From Campylobacter hyointestinalis subsp. hyointestinalis (GTDB taxonomy: Bacteria; Campylobacterota; Campylobacteria; Campylobacterales; Campylobacteraceae), in the NCBI RefSeq assembly GCF_013372145.1, contig NZ_CP053827.1, forward strand, positions 1,550,001 through 1,614,000: a stretch of DNA of 64,000 nucleotides. The letters run 5' to 3'. Below are positions 55,256-64,000 of the stretch, in pieces. The notes under the pieces were generated by a model. The model was not told the DNA's origin. It worked only from the letters and a program-made list of their open reading frames with translations, and searched no databases. The position numbers and the translations under genes were made by a program. Position 1 is the stretch's first letter, and each line of letters begins with the position of its first letter.

Positions 55256-55927
55256 TTAGTCTAGTTTTACCAACGCTTTTATGATTTCGACTAATTCTTC
55301 TTGACTATTTACTTTTTCTAAATTTACTAGATATTTTCCTTTTACTATAAAAGCAGGAGTTCCGCTGATCTTAGCGATATCTAGCCCCTCATCAAATCTT
55401 TTTACAAAGTTCTTACCTTTTTCACTGCTAGCATAGTCTAGTATATCTTGTACACTCACGTCTTTTTTGGTAGCTTCTTTTATAGCGTTTACACCCACTT
55501 CATAAAATGCTTTTGGAGTACCCCATCTTTGTCTATGTTTAAAATATCCCTCGAAATACGCTTTCATAACTTGATGATAAGCCGACTTTTCATTTAGCGA
55601 GTTGTTTATAAAGTTTTTCTCATCGATCATTTTTGCATACGCTAAAACCTCAGCCATATGATAACCAAATTCTCCCATCTGTTTTACTTGCCACTCTTCG
55701 TATTTGAACTCTGGCAAAAACTCTGATACGAACTTTAACGTACCAACTTTAAAGTGGTTATAACAGTGAATGCAAGCGTAGCTAAAAAGCTCTATGATTT
55801 TATCATCAGCACCTTGTATAATCTCATTGCCCTTTAATTTTGTATATTCTACACCCTCTGTGATCGCACTTAAAGTAGTACTAAGAGTAAGTAAGCTTGC
55901 GACTACTAATTTTTTAAATTTAAACAT
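55256..55927 (-). CDS. DsbA-like thiol:disulfide oxidoreductase
   Basis: 223 residues with a signal peptide (VVASLLTLSTTLSAIT). The redox site is CIHC in FSYACIHCYNHFKVG (about residue 52), and the cis-Pro is in KISGTPAFIVKGKYL. It oxidises cysteines of proteins in the periplasm. The CIHC centre differs slightly from the usual CPHC. It lies 9 bases after yajQ. Confidence 0.88.
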   Translation of the reverse strand: MFKFKKLVVASLLTLSTTLSAITEGVEYTKLKGNEIIQGADDKIIELFSYACIHCYNHFKVGTLKFVSEFLPEFKYEEWQVKQMGEFGYHMAEVLAYAKMIDEKNFINNSLNEKSAYHQVMKAYFEGYFKHRQRWGTPKAFYEVGVNAIKEATKKDVSVQDILDYASSEKGKNFVKRFDEGLDIAKISGTPAFIVKGKYLVNLEKVNSQEELVEIIKALVKLD

Positions 55928-55936
55928 TTTAATCCT

Positions 55937-56434
55937 TTATTTTAAGTTTTTAAAGCTGAGTGGTAAATTTAACCCAAGCTCTTTTACAAGTTTTATAGTT
56001 GCTTGAAGATCATCTATGCTCTTACTTACAACTCTTATCTCTTCGCCTCTGATACTAGCATTGACTTTAATCTTTGAATCTTTTATCGCCTTTGTTATAG
56101 TCTTTGCGTTCTCTTTATCTATCGTATCATTGAGCTTTAAAGTGCATTTCGTATTTGCTCCGCTTGCGCTTTCTCTTTTTTCTTCACTGATCGCTACAGG
56201 CGGAATATCACGCTTTATGAGTTTGCTTAAAACTATATCTTTTAAAGCATCAATCTTGTTGTCACTTGAACTAAGTAAAGTTATGGTCTTGTCTTTTTCA
56301 TTTAACTCTATCTCGGCTTTTAGTCCTTTAAAGTCGAATCTAGAACCAACCTCTTTTTTAGCGATTTCCAAAGCATTTTTGACCTCCATAAGATCAACGC
56401 TTGCACTTATATCAAAACTATGTTCGTCAGCCAT
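55937..56434 (-). CDS. YajQ-family nucleotide-binding protein
   Basis: 165 residues, the family length. [24 protein letters not shown] and SRFDFKG at the start, and [16 protein letters not shown] and [15 protein letters not shown] later, are diagnostic. Some members bind cyclic di-GMP. Campylobacters largely lack cyclic di-GMP enzymes, so another ligand is likely. It sits 3 bases after the hydroxyacid dehydrogenase, the same pair as I recall in C. jejuni (Cj0373-Cj0374). Confidence 0.9.
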   Translation of the reverse strand: MADEHSFDISASVDLMEVKNALEIAKKEVGSRFDFKGLKAEIELNEKDKTITLLSSSDNKIDALKDIVLSKLIKRDIPPVAISEEKRESASGANTKCTLKLNDTIDKENAKTITKAIKDSKIKVNASIRGEEIRVVSKSIDDLQATIKLVKELGLNLPLSFKNLK

Positions 56435-56437
56435 AAA

Positions 56438-57406
56438 TTATCCTTTTATAAAATCTTTGATATTTTTTACTATTAAATTTAACAGTCTTTTCCTAGCCTC
56501 TACGCTCGCCCAAGCGATATGAGGAGTTATAAGGAGTCTATGTTTGTTTTTTACATTTAGAAATGGATGGTTTTTTTTCATAGGCTCGGTTTCTAAAACA
56601 TCACTCGCAAAGCAAATTTCACGCTCATCGACGAGTTTCGCGATCACTTTTTCATCCACTATCCCACCTCTACCGTAGTTCATAAGGATAGCACCGTCTT
56701 TTAAGTGTGATAAAGCTTTCTCATCAAAAAGACCTTTTGTATTTTCATTTAGTGGGGAATGTATGCTTATGATATCTGATTTTAAAGCTTCATCAAAGCT
56801 TACTTGTTTGAATTCATTATTTCGATTTGCACCACTAGTTGAATAATAACTCACAACACATCCAAAGCTTTTTGCTATATTTGCTACTTTTTTACCGATC
56901 TCGCCAAGCCCAATTACACAAAAGCTTTTGCCTTCTAGCTCAAAGATAGGCTTATCTAAATGCACGAAAATAGGACTAGAAGACCAACCGTCTTCACGCT
57001 TACAATACTCGTCGTAATAAGCAACTTGATTACGCAGTGCTAAAAGAGAGGCAAATGCCTGCTGGGCTACACTTGAAGTAGAATACCCAGCTACGTTTTT
57101 TACCGGGATATTTGCAACTTTTGCCGCCTCTAAGTCTATATTATTTACCCCAGTAGCACTTACACAAATCAACTTTAAATTTGTTTTTAAGATGACTTCT
57201 TTGGTTATCAAAACTTTATTTGTTATGACTATATCAGCGTCTTTTAATCTCTGGATTGTTTGAGAAGGCTCTGTTTTTGGATAGCTTATAAATTCCGCAA
57301 ATTCACTAAAATACGCATTTAGATCTATATCATTTCCAAGAGTGTCACTATCTAAACAAACTATTTTTATAGAAATGCCACCTTGGGTCGCTTCGCTCAT
57401 TTTCAT
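56438..57406 (-). CDS. D-2-hydroxyacid dehydrogenase (NAD)
   Basis: 322 residues. The N-terminal substrate domain and Rossmann domain show VIGLGEIGKKVANIAKSFG (dinucleotide loop), INYGRGGIVDE-type block LMNYGRGGIVDEKV and the catalytic His in TPHIAWASVEAR. AAGGA with good spacing supports the start at 57406. Substrate unknown. C. jejuni has an orthologue at the same spot. Confidence 0.9.
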   Translation of the reverse strand: MKMSEATQGGISIKIVCLDSDTLGNDIDLNAYFSEFAEFISYPKTEPSQTIQRLKDADIVITNKVLITKEVILKTNLKLICVSATGVNNIDLEAAKVANIPVKNVAGYSTSSVAQQAFASLLALRNQVAYYDEYCKREDGWSSSPIFVHLDKPIFELEGKSFCVIGLGEIGKKVANIAKSFGCVVSYYSTSGANRNNEFKQVSFDEALKSDIISIHSPLNENTKGLFDEKALSHLKDGAILMNYGRGGIVDEKVIAKLVDEREICFASDVLETEPMKKNHPFLNVKNKHRLLITPHIAWASVEARKRLLNLIVKNIKDFIKG

Positions 57407-57470
57407 AAATATCCTTCATTTTTAGGATTGATTATATCAAATTTAATTAACCAAAAGTTATTTTACGATC

Positions 57471-58016
57471 TTAATTCCAACGCCTAAATATATCGTGTTC
57501 TATGCAAAGCAGATCTAACCACTTACCGATTATAAAGTTTTCCATTTCATCAAGGTTCTTTGGACATGAATAATACGCTAAAACAGGCGGCGCGATGATG
57601 ACTCCTAAGGCTGATAATTCGCTCATTTGACGAAGAGATATAGCCGAAAATGGCATTTCGCGCACAGCCAAAATAAGGGTTTTATGCTCTTTTAACATAA
57701 CAGCGGCGGCTCTTGCTATGAGATTGTCCGCCAAAGAGCAAGAAATTTTAGCTAGAGTGTTGATGCTACAAGGCACAACTATCATCTTATCAAACCTAGA
57801 TGAACCGCTAGCCGCGCTTGAATAAATTTCACCATTTTGATGCGTGATAACATTTGGATTTAGATCATCTGTATCAAAACCTTCTTTTTTCATAGAAATT
57901 TTTGCATTTTCACTGATGATGAGATGAACTTCGTGACCTAAATTTGATACCATATTTGCTAGATTTAAACCCAGATGTGTACCGCTAGCTCCTGTTATAC
58001 CTACTAGTATTTTCAC
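57471..58016 (-). CDS. ubiX: Flavin prenyltransferase
   Basis: 181 residues. GITGASGTHLGLNLANMV binds FMN. MIVVPCSINTLAKISC, and NLIARAAAVMLKEHKTLILAVREMPF, are UbiX signatures. It makes prenylated FMN for a UbiD-type decarboxylase, probably one of menaquinone synthesis. The start is GTG at 58016 and shares a base with the upstream TAG stop. No ubiD is in the window. Confidence 0.9.
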   Translation of the reverse strand: MKILVGITGASGTHLGLNLANMVSNLGHEVHLIISENAKISMKKEGFDTDDLNPNVITHQNGEIYSSAASGSSRFDKMIVVPCSINTLAKISCSLADNLIARAAAVMLKEHKTLILAVREMPFSAISLRQMSELSALGVIIAPPVLAYYSCPKNLDEMENFIIGKWLDLLCIEHDIFRRWN

Positions 58017-59191
58017 TATTTTATCACGTGTCCGACGAATTTTGAGTAATTATCAAGTACTACGCCGCCTTTTCTAAAACCAAGCGCACAACCCTCGTAA
58101 GCAAAAAACACGCCTGCTTGATAATTATCACCATTGGCGTCTTTGTTAAACTCTACAAATTCTTGATATAAAAATTTACCGTTTTCATACTCTCCGCCGT
58201 TTTCATACTCTACATTTGCATTTTCATCAAGCACCGAAACATTTGCTCCTTCTCTTGCTAAAAACGGTTTTTTGACCTGTTTTTTATGAGCAAGAGGCTC
58301 AAAACTACTCTCCAACAAAAGAGGATGATTTGGATATAGATCCCATAGGATTTTCATAATTCCTTTACTTTGAAATAAAAGAGTATAAGCCGGATTTAAA
58401 ATGATCGCTTTTTGATTATTTATAATATTTTTTAAGATAAGAGCCAACTCTCCTTCTTCAACGGCAATATTTTCCCACGGGATCAGCTTGAACCAATATT
58501 CGTAATTCTCGCCGTTAAAAGAGATACCGTCCTCGTCACTAAAGCTAACTTCATCAACGTAAGCAAACTCAGTCTCAAATCCAGCTTCATTTGCAGCGCT
58601 TTGCAAAAGTCTAGTTGTATTTTCATCTTCGCTGTTTCCAGCAATACTTGAAAACAGTATCTTCCAGCCCTCGTAATGCTCATCAAAGCCACTAGTATCT
58701 TCTTCTAGCGTCACTAAACGCTTAAAGTTTTCACTCAAAGCTTCGAAAAGATCATTAAACTGTTTGCCCTCATCCATATTATTAAATTTAAGCATAGCCC
58801 ACTGTACTATGGCCGTCTCAAACACGCTTGTAGGCGTATCGGCGTTAAACTCGATAAGTTTTATAGGCTTACCATCAAGTCCGCCTGCAAGATCAAATCT
58901 GCCATAAAGATGCCAATGTACGTCATTTTCCCAGCTACTTTTTATGATATCTATAAGATTAAAAGGGATGCCTAATTCATGGAAAAGATTATTTTCTATG
59001 ACGTACTCAGCAGCTGCTACAAACATATCATAAAGCTCATTTGCTGCTTTATAGTAAGCCTCGCACTCAGCCTCGCTCACTACTACTAGTTCATCTGCGA
59101 TATAGGGCGTTTGATCAGGATCTGTATGCCAACTAAAACCTATGCTTTCTAAATAATCATTGCTAAGCGGTTCTATCTTTTTTAAATTCAA
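58016..59191 (-). CDS. Glutathionylspermidine synthase-like ATP-grasp enzyme
   Basis: 391 residues. The ATP-grasp signature of the GspS synthetase domain is complete: YGRFDLAGGLDGKPIKLIEFNADTPTS (about 93-120), then QWAMLKF, NPAYTLLFQSKGIMKILWDLYPNHPLLLES, KKPFLAREGANV and the C-terminal ALGFRKGG. The amidase domain of E. coli Gsp is absent. The GspS-like short form (YgiC/YjfC type) probably forms an amide bond on an unknown acceptor, not glutathionylspermidine. It is coupled to UPF0323 lipoprotein and a small protein gene upstream. Confidence 0.85.
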   Translation of the reverse strand: MNLKKIEPLSNDYLESIGFSWHTDPDQTPYIADELVVVSEAECEAYYKAANELYDMFVAAAEYVIENNLFHELGIPFNLIDIIKSSWENDVHWHLYGRFDLAGGLDGKPIKLIEFNADTPTSVFETAIVQWAMLKFNNMDEGKQFNDLFEALSENFKRLVTLEEDTSGFDEHYEGWKILFSSIAGNSEDENTTRLLQSAANEAGFETEFAYVDEVSFSDEDGISFNGENYEYWFKLIPWENIAVEEGELALILKNIINNQKAIILNPAYTLLFQSKGIMKILWDLYPNHPLLLESSFEPLAHKKQVKKPFLAREGANVSVLDENANVEYENGGEYENGKFLYQEFVEFNKDANGDNYQAGVFFAYEGCALGFRKGGVVLDNYSKFVGHVIK

Positions 59192-59231
59192 TATAATTCC
59201 TTAATCTAAATTTTATAAAGTGCGGTTTGGC

Positions 59232-59516
59232 TTAAACTTCTTTGCTTATTTTTATAGCTTTTTGCAGAAGTTTATCTTTAGCTTCATCGTCCAAATTTCC
59301 ATATATCAGCTGATTCATAATTTGCATAAAATCAAATACTTTGAACATATCTCCATCTTTTTTGATCTCGTCTTCCAAACTATTTATCAAATCTTGTAAT
59401 TCTTTAAATTTAGCGTCGCTTTCAGTTAAGAATTTCTTAAAATCATCACTTTTATTTGCTAAACTTTTACTTGTATAGCTCTCAAGAAGAGCACTCATCT
59501 GATTTGAAATTTGCAT
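59232..59516 (-). CDS. Small conserved hypothetical protein
   Basis: 94 residues from ATG 59516 (QISNQMSALLESYTSKS), chosen because GGGAGG lies 5 bases before it. An upstream in-frame ATG at 59588 would overlap the lipoprotein gene by 59 bases. Acidic and helical, with no signal peptide. It lies between the UPF0323 and GspS-like genes, 13 and 40 bases away, so it may belong to the same pathway. Confidence 0.6.
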   Translation of the reverse strand: MQISNQMSALLESYTSKSLANKSDDFKKFLTESDAKFKELQDLINSLEDEIKKDGDMFKVFDFMQIMNQLIYGNLDDEAKDKLLQKAIKISKEV

Positions 59517-59529
59517 CTTGCCTCCCTTT

Positions 59530-60159
59530 TTAGCCTCCGACTGATGTTCCTGATGACGCAGCTTTACTTCCACCGCCAAAAAATCCACTTTTTGATGAAG
59601 CGGCTTTTGAACTTGAAGTAGAAGCTTTATTAAAACTATTTACGCTTTTGTTATACGCAGATGGATTTTTATATGCGGTCTGTCTTTGATTTTGATATCC
59701 AGGAGAGTTAAAGAGCTTGCTTCCTATCCAACTACCGATAATAGCACCAGCAGCACTAGCCAAGATAGTCTCGCCTAAGCTCATTCCACCGCTGCTCACA
59801 CTGGCGTTTTGGTTTGTTAGATTGCTAGTTCCGGCGTCTATTTTTGCATTTTCTTCTTGCATAAGCTTATCTAGTTCCGCCGCACTTAAAAGTCGCTCTT
59901 GCATCTGTCCATTTTCACCAGGCTCACGTAAGAAAACACGAGTTTCATTGCTCGGGAACTCATCTGCTATCTTATAACTTCCGTCGCTATTTTTTTCTAC
60001 GAAAACGGTTGCGCCTTGCTTATTTGCAGCTTCATTTATGGCTCCGCTACCATCACTAGAACTATTGCTTTCATTGCCACAAGCCGCCAAACCAAAAACT
60101 AAAATCGCACTCAAACCACTAATCTTGCCTATATCTTTTAAAGTTTTTATATGTTTCAA
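59530..60159 (-). CDS. UPF0323 family lipoprotein
   Basis: 209 residues. A type II signal peptide ends GLAACGNES, with the lipidated Cys near residue 27. The middle has a folded part (ATVFVEKNSDGSYKIADEF, RVFLREPGENGQMQERLL). A glycine-zipper membrane-like segment (ILASAAGAIIGSWIGSKLF) comes near 133-151, then a Ser/Ala/Gly-rich tail ending SSGTSVGG. Matches C. jejuni Cj0371. The low-complexity, Gly-ended tail beside an ATP-grasp ligase recalls the E. coli YgiB-YgiC pair. Confidence 0.82.
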   Translation of the reverse strand: MKHIKTLKDIGKISGLSAILVFGLAACGNESNSSSDGSGAINEAANKQGATVFVEKNSDGSYKIADEFPSNETRVFLREPGENGQMQERLLSAAELDKLMQEENAKIDAGTSNLTNQNASVSSGGMSLGETILASAAGAIIGSWIGSKLFNSPGYQNQRQTAYKNPSAYNKSVNSFNKASTSSSKAASSKSGFFGGGSKAASSGTSVGG

Positions 60160-60743
60160 ATTTTCTCCTTTAATCTATCATAATCCAAATTTGATCTTAT
60201 ATAGATAATTCCGTTTTCAAATTTAACGAATTTCTTTTTACCTATGCATTTTAACAGATAAATTTGAAGTTTTTTTAACTTTTTTTCTTTTATTTTTAAA
60301 TTTGATAAAAATTCACTCAAACTGAGCCATTTTTTACTTCCTATCTCTTCAAACTCAGCTTCTATCATTTGCGTATCATCAAGAGCCTTAAAAGAACGTC
60401 CAGCCATACTTAAAACAGCTCTTAGTCTCTCGTCACTACTTTGATATGCGACTCTTAGCTCTTCTATTTTTGTTATGATGATCTGTTCTTTTTCTTTGAC
60501 TAGTTTATCTTTTTGCTCGAGTAATCTCTCATTTTGAAGTTTCAAAGACGCTATTTGAGATAACAAATAATTTGTAAAATTATCTGTTTTTTTAGGTTTT
60601 ATAGGCTCATCATCATCTAAAATCACGTATTTAATACCGTCTTTTTCCTCACTTTTAAGTGATTTTCTTCTTATGCGGTTGTAAATAGCTTCTTTCGTGA
60701 TACCCAAAATTTGAGCTGCTTCATTTATGAGAACTCTTTTCAT
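60156..60743 (-). CDS. Putative DNA-binding protein with helix-turn-helix and coiled coil
   Basis: 195 residues. The N-terminus LINEAAQILGITKEAIYNRIRRKSL is a helix-turn-helix like those of MerR or excisionase types. A coiled coil follows at about 65-100 (LKLQNERLLEQKDKLVKEKEQ), then a charged C-terminus. It is first in the operon leading to the UPF0323 and GspS-like genes and overlaps the next gene by 4 bases, so it may regulate this operon. No specific family recognised. Confidence 0.65.
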   Translation of the reverse strand: MKRVLINEAAQILGITKEAIYNRIRRKSLKSEEKDGIKYVILDDDEPIKPKKTDNFTNYLLSQIASLKLQNERLLEQKDKLVKEKEQIIITKIEELRVAYQSSDERLRAVLSMAGRSFKALDDTQMIEAEFEEIGSKKWLSLSEFLSNLKIKEKKLKKLQIYLLKCIGKKKFVKFENGIIYIRSNLDYDRLKEKI

Positions 60744-61067
60744 CTATAACCTTAGATAGTAGTTTAATTATTATAAAAAAATTTTACTAAAAATCTCGTT
60801 AAACTTTATATATAGCGTTTGATAGGCAATTTAAATTTATGTGAATTTATCTAATTTTTAGTTTAAATTATCTTTTAGCGTATTAATATGATGGTTATAA
60901 ATTTTAGAAAAAGTAAAAAAGTTATAAATCAAAACTAAAAAATATTTATAGAAAATATAATATCTATTATCATAATTTTTAAATAATTTATAATAAATAT
61001 TATCAAAATATATCTAAAATTTAAACTATTAATTTTAGATATATTACAATTGATATTTAAATTATAT
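60744..61067. other. AT-rich intergenic region upstream of the HTH gene
   Basis: 324 bases, extremely AT-rich by eye. It holds the hairpin behind the PepSY gene (61008-61044) and must hold the promoter of the HTH operon. No ORF of coding character. AT-rich dyads resembling loose Fur boxes occur but none is convincing. Confidence 0.5.
61008..61044 (-). terminator. Hairpin after the PepSY gene
   Basis: ATATATCTAAAATT pairs with AATTTTAGATATAT (14 bp) around a 9-base loop, about 25 bases past the stop. All A/T-rich. Confidence 0.5.
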
Positions 61068-62174
61068 TTAATCTTTATGACGAAATTTAGGTTTTAGTCT
61101 AAAGTATGTCATAAAAATGCCACTCATTGCTATCAAAGCACCAAAAAACGATACTACGCAAAATATAAACTCACCGATATTGCCAAAAAATCTACCTGAA
61201 TGAAGTGCTAAAATAGTCATACTAGCTTTCTTACGCTCACTAATTTTCATGGCGGAATTTACTTCTTTGAATCTGCCATCAGTTGTTATTTGAGCTAATT
61301 TTTTTATGCCTCCATCCTCATACGCAAACGTATAAATGCCCTCTTTGGTTTGGGTTATACTTAAGCTTTTGTTATAGTCTCTAAAATGCTCTTTAAATTT
61401 ACTCAAAACTATGGTAAAATCATCTTTTACAAAACTATTTTCTATGATATTTACCTCTTTTTTATGAGCCATTCTTGTTTCACTATTAGGAACACCAAAA
61501 GCTCTATTTACCAAGTTATTTATCCATTCATAAGACCAGTAAAGCCCAGTTAAACAAATGAAAAGAAAAATAAGCCCAAAAATCACTCCAAAAACAGCGT
61601 GAAATTTATAAAAAATCATCTGCTTTTTAGCATGAAAGTTTATACTAAAAGCCTTTATTACGCTGTATTTAAGATGAGGAAAATATATATAAAAGCCACT
61701 TATTACCAAGATCATAAAGCCTATAGTAGTAAGTGCAACTATGTTTTTACCGAGCTTTTGTAAATCAAATTCGCTAAAAAGAAGCCACCTATGAAGCTGC
61801 CTAACAAAGCGGTTAAATTTAGTACCGTAGTCCTGCCCTAAAATTTCACCCTCATCCGATACAAAAAGTGTTAAATTCTCTTTTTCTTTTAGTGCTTGTA
61901 TAGTGTAAAATTTCTGGTTTTTCTCATCAAATTTTACCGAGATTATCTCTAAATTTGGGTTTTTATCTCTAAAATTTGATAACAAATTCTCAAAATCAGG
62001 ATTTAGAATTTCACTCTTCGTATCTTTTAGTATGATTTTATTTATTAAATTTGCAATTTGCTTATCATAAGAGATGAGAGAACCGCTAAGAGCAACCAAA
62101 ATCAGTGGGATACAAATCATAAATCCTAAAACCAAATGTAGATTAAAAATATATTTTTTCTTTTTAAAAAACAA
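61068..62174 (-). CDS. PepSY-associated membrane protein (iron-uptake linked)
   Basis: 368 residues. The first membrane helix is YIFNLHLVLGFMICIPLILVALSG, and others occur near 145, 190 and 340. FNRFVRQLHRWLLF and HAVFGVIFGLIFLFICLTGLYW are PepSY_TM family blocks with conserved histidines. Members act beside TonB-dependent siderophore receptors, sometimes as inner membrane ferric-siderophore reductases. It follows the receptor gene by 75 bases in the same direction, so one iron-regulated operon is likely. Confidence 0.85.
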   Translation of the reverse strand: MFFKKKKYIFNLHLVLGFMICIPLILVALSGSLISYDKQIANLINKIILKDTKSEILNPDFENLLSNFRDKNPNLEIISVKFDEKNQKFYTIQALKEKENLTLFVSDEGEILGQDYGTKFNRFVRQLHRWLLFSEFDLQKLGKNIVALTTIGFMILVISGFYIYFPHLKYSVIKAFSINFHAKKQMIFYKFHAVFGVIFGLIFLFICLTGLYWSYEWINNLVNRAFGVPNSETRMAHKKEVNIIENSFVKDDFTIVLSKFKEHFRDYNKSLSITQTKEGIYTFAYEDGGIKKLAQITTDGRFKEVNSAMKISERKKASMTILALHSGRFFGNIGEFIFCVVSFFGALIAMSGIFMTYFRLKPKFRHKD

Positions 62175-62249
62175 AAGTTTCTCCTTTAAATAAAACTATA
62201 ATTAGATAAAGTTAGCGTTTTTTTCTCGCTAACTTCAAATTTACAAGGA

Positions 62250-64000
62250 TTAAAAATTATGTTTATAACTCAGCCAAAAAGCCCTGCCTTCAGTATAATC
62301 TTGATATTCATTAGCATATCCTGTTGGATTTCCGGATTTTGTATATCCTGTAACTACTGGCTTAAAATAGTCTTGATCAAATAAATTTGTTATAACAAAA
62401 CTCAAAGATGATTTTTGATCTATTTTATAGCTAACTCCAAGATCGGTTGTATAAAAATCTTTATATGTATGAAATGGTAAAGGTCTGTTTCCACCACCTT
62501 TTGATTTTGAAACAGTATCTAGTCTGGCTTTTTGTCTTATGTATGATTTCCATTTGCCTATTTCATAGTTTAGTTTTAGCATAGCCGTATGTTTGGCTAA
62601 GTTTTCTACTCTATCATTTCCATAAACATTTGTAGCACCATCTTTATAACGCTTATCAAGATACGTATAGGTTCCATCTAAGCTAAAGCCTTCGTATGAA
62701 TACGTGTTGAAATAAAACTCTATACCTTTTGCTCTAGTTTTACCGTGATTGACAACATAGCTACAACCATCGGCGTAAGAACAAATTTTACCATTTGGAA
62801 GCATAATGCCATTATTATAGCTATCTGTAGTTATCTCATCTTTAAAATCTGTCATAAAAAACGTTAAGCCATATTTTAGGTATTTAGGTATAACAAATTC
62901 AGCACCGATTTCATAGTTAGTGCTTGTTTCTGGACTAAGGTCTGGATTACCATATGTTGCTGTAGTATTGCTATAGCTATAAATTCCATTTGTTAATTGT
63001 TTTGCGGCTGGAGTTTTATATCCTTTTGCAACACCACCTTTTAGCGTAACTAACTCATAAGGGCGATAAACTAAGTACGCTCTTGGAGTTACTTCAGAGT
63101 CAAATAGATCGCTATAAATATATCTAAGACCAGTTGTAAATATCAAATCTTCAGTAATGAAATATTCACCCTCGCCATATAATGCTAACGTAGTTTGGTC
63201 TAAATCTTTTCCCTTAATCGCTTCATTTGCGCTACCAGCACTATTGTTAAATACCTCATAGTCGGCTCTTGCACCAAATGATCCAATGATAGATCCAAAA
63301 CTACTAAGATCAAAAGGAATAACTGCTTTTGACTCAGCTACGTAAATATCACTAGAGATATCGCTTCTGTCGTAAGTACGACCATACTGAAAATAAGTAT
63401 TTGTAGAGCCGAATTTATAATCTCCATCGTGATTTAAAACCATATTGTCTTTGACGATAGTTCTTTCGCTTTTGATAGCTCGACCGCTCGTTGATTCTAC
63501 AGAGATATCATTTATATAGCGTTCTAAATCAAGATAAATATTATTTTGCTCATTTATCGTCCAGTTTAATCTACCACCAAAACCAGTTGTCGTAAATGCG
63601 CCGGGACTATGACTTGCAATCTGATAGTTTTGGGCTTTTTGAGTATCTGGGCGACCACCTTTTCCAGCTGTCCAAGGCGACTGTGGCCAAAGCAAATTTG
63701 ACTCTTCTTTAGAGTAGTATTTACCTCTAAGACTAAGCGATAGAACATCATCGATAAGCGGAGTTGCCACATATCCATTAAATCCACCTGCATTTCCATA
63801 TAATTTTTCGTGCTGTTGAAGCTGTGTACTAAGCTCTATGCTAGCCTCTGGTCGGTTTGGATTTTTCTTTGTGATGATATTTATAATACCACCAACAGCG
63901 TCTGAGCCATAAAGCGTAGAAGCCGGACCTCTGATAACTTCAACTTTTTCTATCATGGACGCCGGTGGAATATATCCAGACTCGCTTCCACCAAAACCGT
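62250..64000 (-). CDS. TonB-dependent outer membrane receptor (N-terminus beyond window)
   Basis: At least 582 residues visible; the frame is open to the right edge. The plug domain reads FGGSESGYIPPASMIEKVEVIRGPASTLYGSDAVGGIINIITKK, shown here as separate blocks GSESGYIPP, VEVIRGPASTLYGSDAVGG and INIITKK. The barrel ends ARFWLSYKHNF-like as RAFWLSYKHNF with the terminal Phe. It resembles the CirA/FepA/CfrB type for catechol siderophores. The internal ATG at 63956 is not the start. With the PepSY gene it forms an iron uptake unit. Confidence 0.87.
   Translation of the reverse strand, partial: GFGGSESGYIPPASMIEKVEVIRGPASTLYGSDAVGGIINIITKKNPNRPEASIELSTQLQQHEKLYGNAGGFNGYVATPLIDDVLSLSLRGKYYSKEESNLLWPQSPWTAGKGGRPDTQKAQNYQIASHSPGAFTTTGFGGRLNWTINEQNNIYLDLERYINDISVESTSGRAIKSERTIVKDNMVLNHDGDYKFGSTNTYFQYGRTYDRSDISSDIYVAESKAVIPFDLSSFGSIIGSFGARADYEVFNNSAGSANEAIKGKDLDQTTLALYGEGEYFITEDLIFTTGLRYIYSDLFDSEVTPRAYLVYRPYELVTLKGGVAKGYKTPAAKQLTNGIYSYSNTTATYGNPDLSPETSTNYEIGAEFVIPKYLKYGLTFFMTDFKDEITTDSYNNGIMLPNGKICSYADGCSYVVNHGKTRAKGIEFYFNTYSYEGFSLDGTYTYLDKRYKDGATNVYGNDRVENLAKHTAMLKLNYEIGKWKSYIRQKARLDTVSKSKGGGNRPLPFHTYKDFYTTDLGVSYKIDQKSSLSFVITNLFDQDYFKPVVTGYTKSGNPTGYANEYQDYTEGRAFWLSYKHNF

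Noticed and set aside
56438-57406. Phosphoglycerate dehydrogenase serA
   Set aside because: The protein lacks the C-terminal ACT region and is short. Only a general D-2-hydroxyacid dehydrogenase call is safe.
60744-61067. Replication-origin-like or Fur-controlled AT-rich region
   Set aside because: AT content is high but there are no clear DnaA boxes, and no good 19-bp Fur dyad could be defined by eye.

Overview
The window comes from the chromosome of a low-G+C epsilonproteobacterium, almost certainly a Campylobacter and probably of the C. fetus / C. hyointestinalis group rather than C. jejuni. Three things point there. Tandem flagellin genes sit under a sigma28 and a sigma54 promoter. Pseudaminic-acid (Pse) genes and a Maf-type flagellin glycosyltransferase are present. 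Several gene blocks keep the order I recall from C. jejuni: mqnA-upp-DUF411-maeB-gltX-SurA-like-accCB-dcd-pseC, hemN-DUF2603-argF-hemB-ribA-rsmG, alr-pgp2-PCuAC, dcuA-aspA, and UPF0323-GspS-like-hydroxyacid dehydrogenase-yajQ. I saw no rRNA, IS element, prophage or CRISPR array. One tRNA (Glu, TTC) is present. No searches were run; family names come from motifs read by eye.

Layout. 1-4440: a minus-strand surface-glycan operon (radical SAM, CDP-alcohol phosphotransferase, PseG-like, WbqC-like, methyltransferase, DegT-type aminotransferase). Two adjacent genes each carry an 8-G tract, the classic Campylobacter phase-variation signal. 4544-18434: pseI, then core metabolism (gdhA, mqnA, upp, DUF411, maeB, gltX, a SurA-like chaperone, accCB), a broken molybdate-type modA with modB but no adjacent modC, then dcd and pseC. 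18499-25044: a seven-gene, tightly packed heme/arginine/proline operon. 25163-30449: ribA, an rsmG interrupted by an in-frame TGA, two small genes, htpX, alr, a peptidoglycan L,D-carboxypeptidase and a copper chaperone. 30604-38282: the flagellar glycosylation island (pseB, a decayed pseH-like gene, flaB, flaA, maf). 38485-45323: dcuA-aspA for fumarate/aspartate metabolism, separated by a tandem array of hairpins, then a large subtilase autotransporter. 45432-53507: AI-2E-type transporter, TauE-type exporter, tRNA-Glu, and a translationally coupled operon lipoprotein-nfo-fadL-acyl-CoA synthetase-AAA ATPase. 53594-60743: an operon with DsbA, YajQ, UbiX, a GspS-like ATP-grasp enzyme and a UPF0323 lipoprotein. 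61068-64000: PepSY membrane protein and a TonB-dependent receptor cut by the window edge.

How the genes work together. PseB, PseC, a PseG-like protein and PseI cover four of the six steps to CMP-pseudaminic acid, and Maf probably attaches the sugar to the two flagellins. The Pse genes are scattered over 30 kb among housekeeping genes. No pseF is visible, and the only pseH candidate is a remnant, so functional copies must lie elsewhere. DcuA, AspA, malic enzyme and glutamate dehydrogenase fit an amino-acid and C4-dicarboxylate based microaerobic life. MqnA feeds the futalosine menaquinone route. 

The most interesting points are the paired poly-G switches, the repeated flagellin C-terminal codons lying downstream of both flagellin stop codons, the 53-bp tandem hairpin repeat between aspA and dcuA, the truncated rsmG and frameshifted modA, and the conserved lipoprotein/ATP-grasp pair as a possible undescribed modification system.
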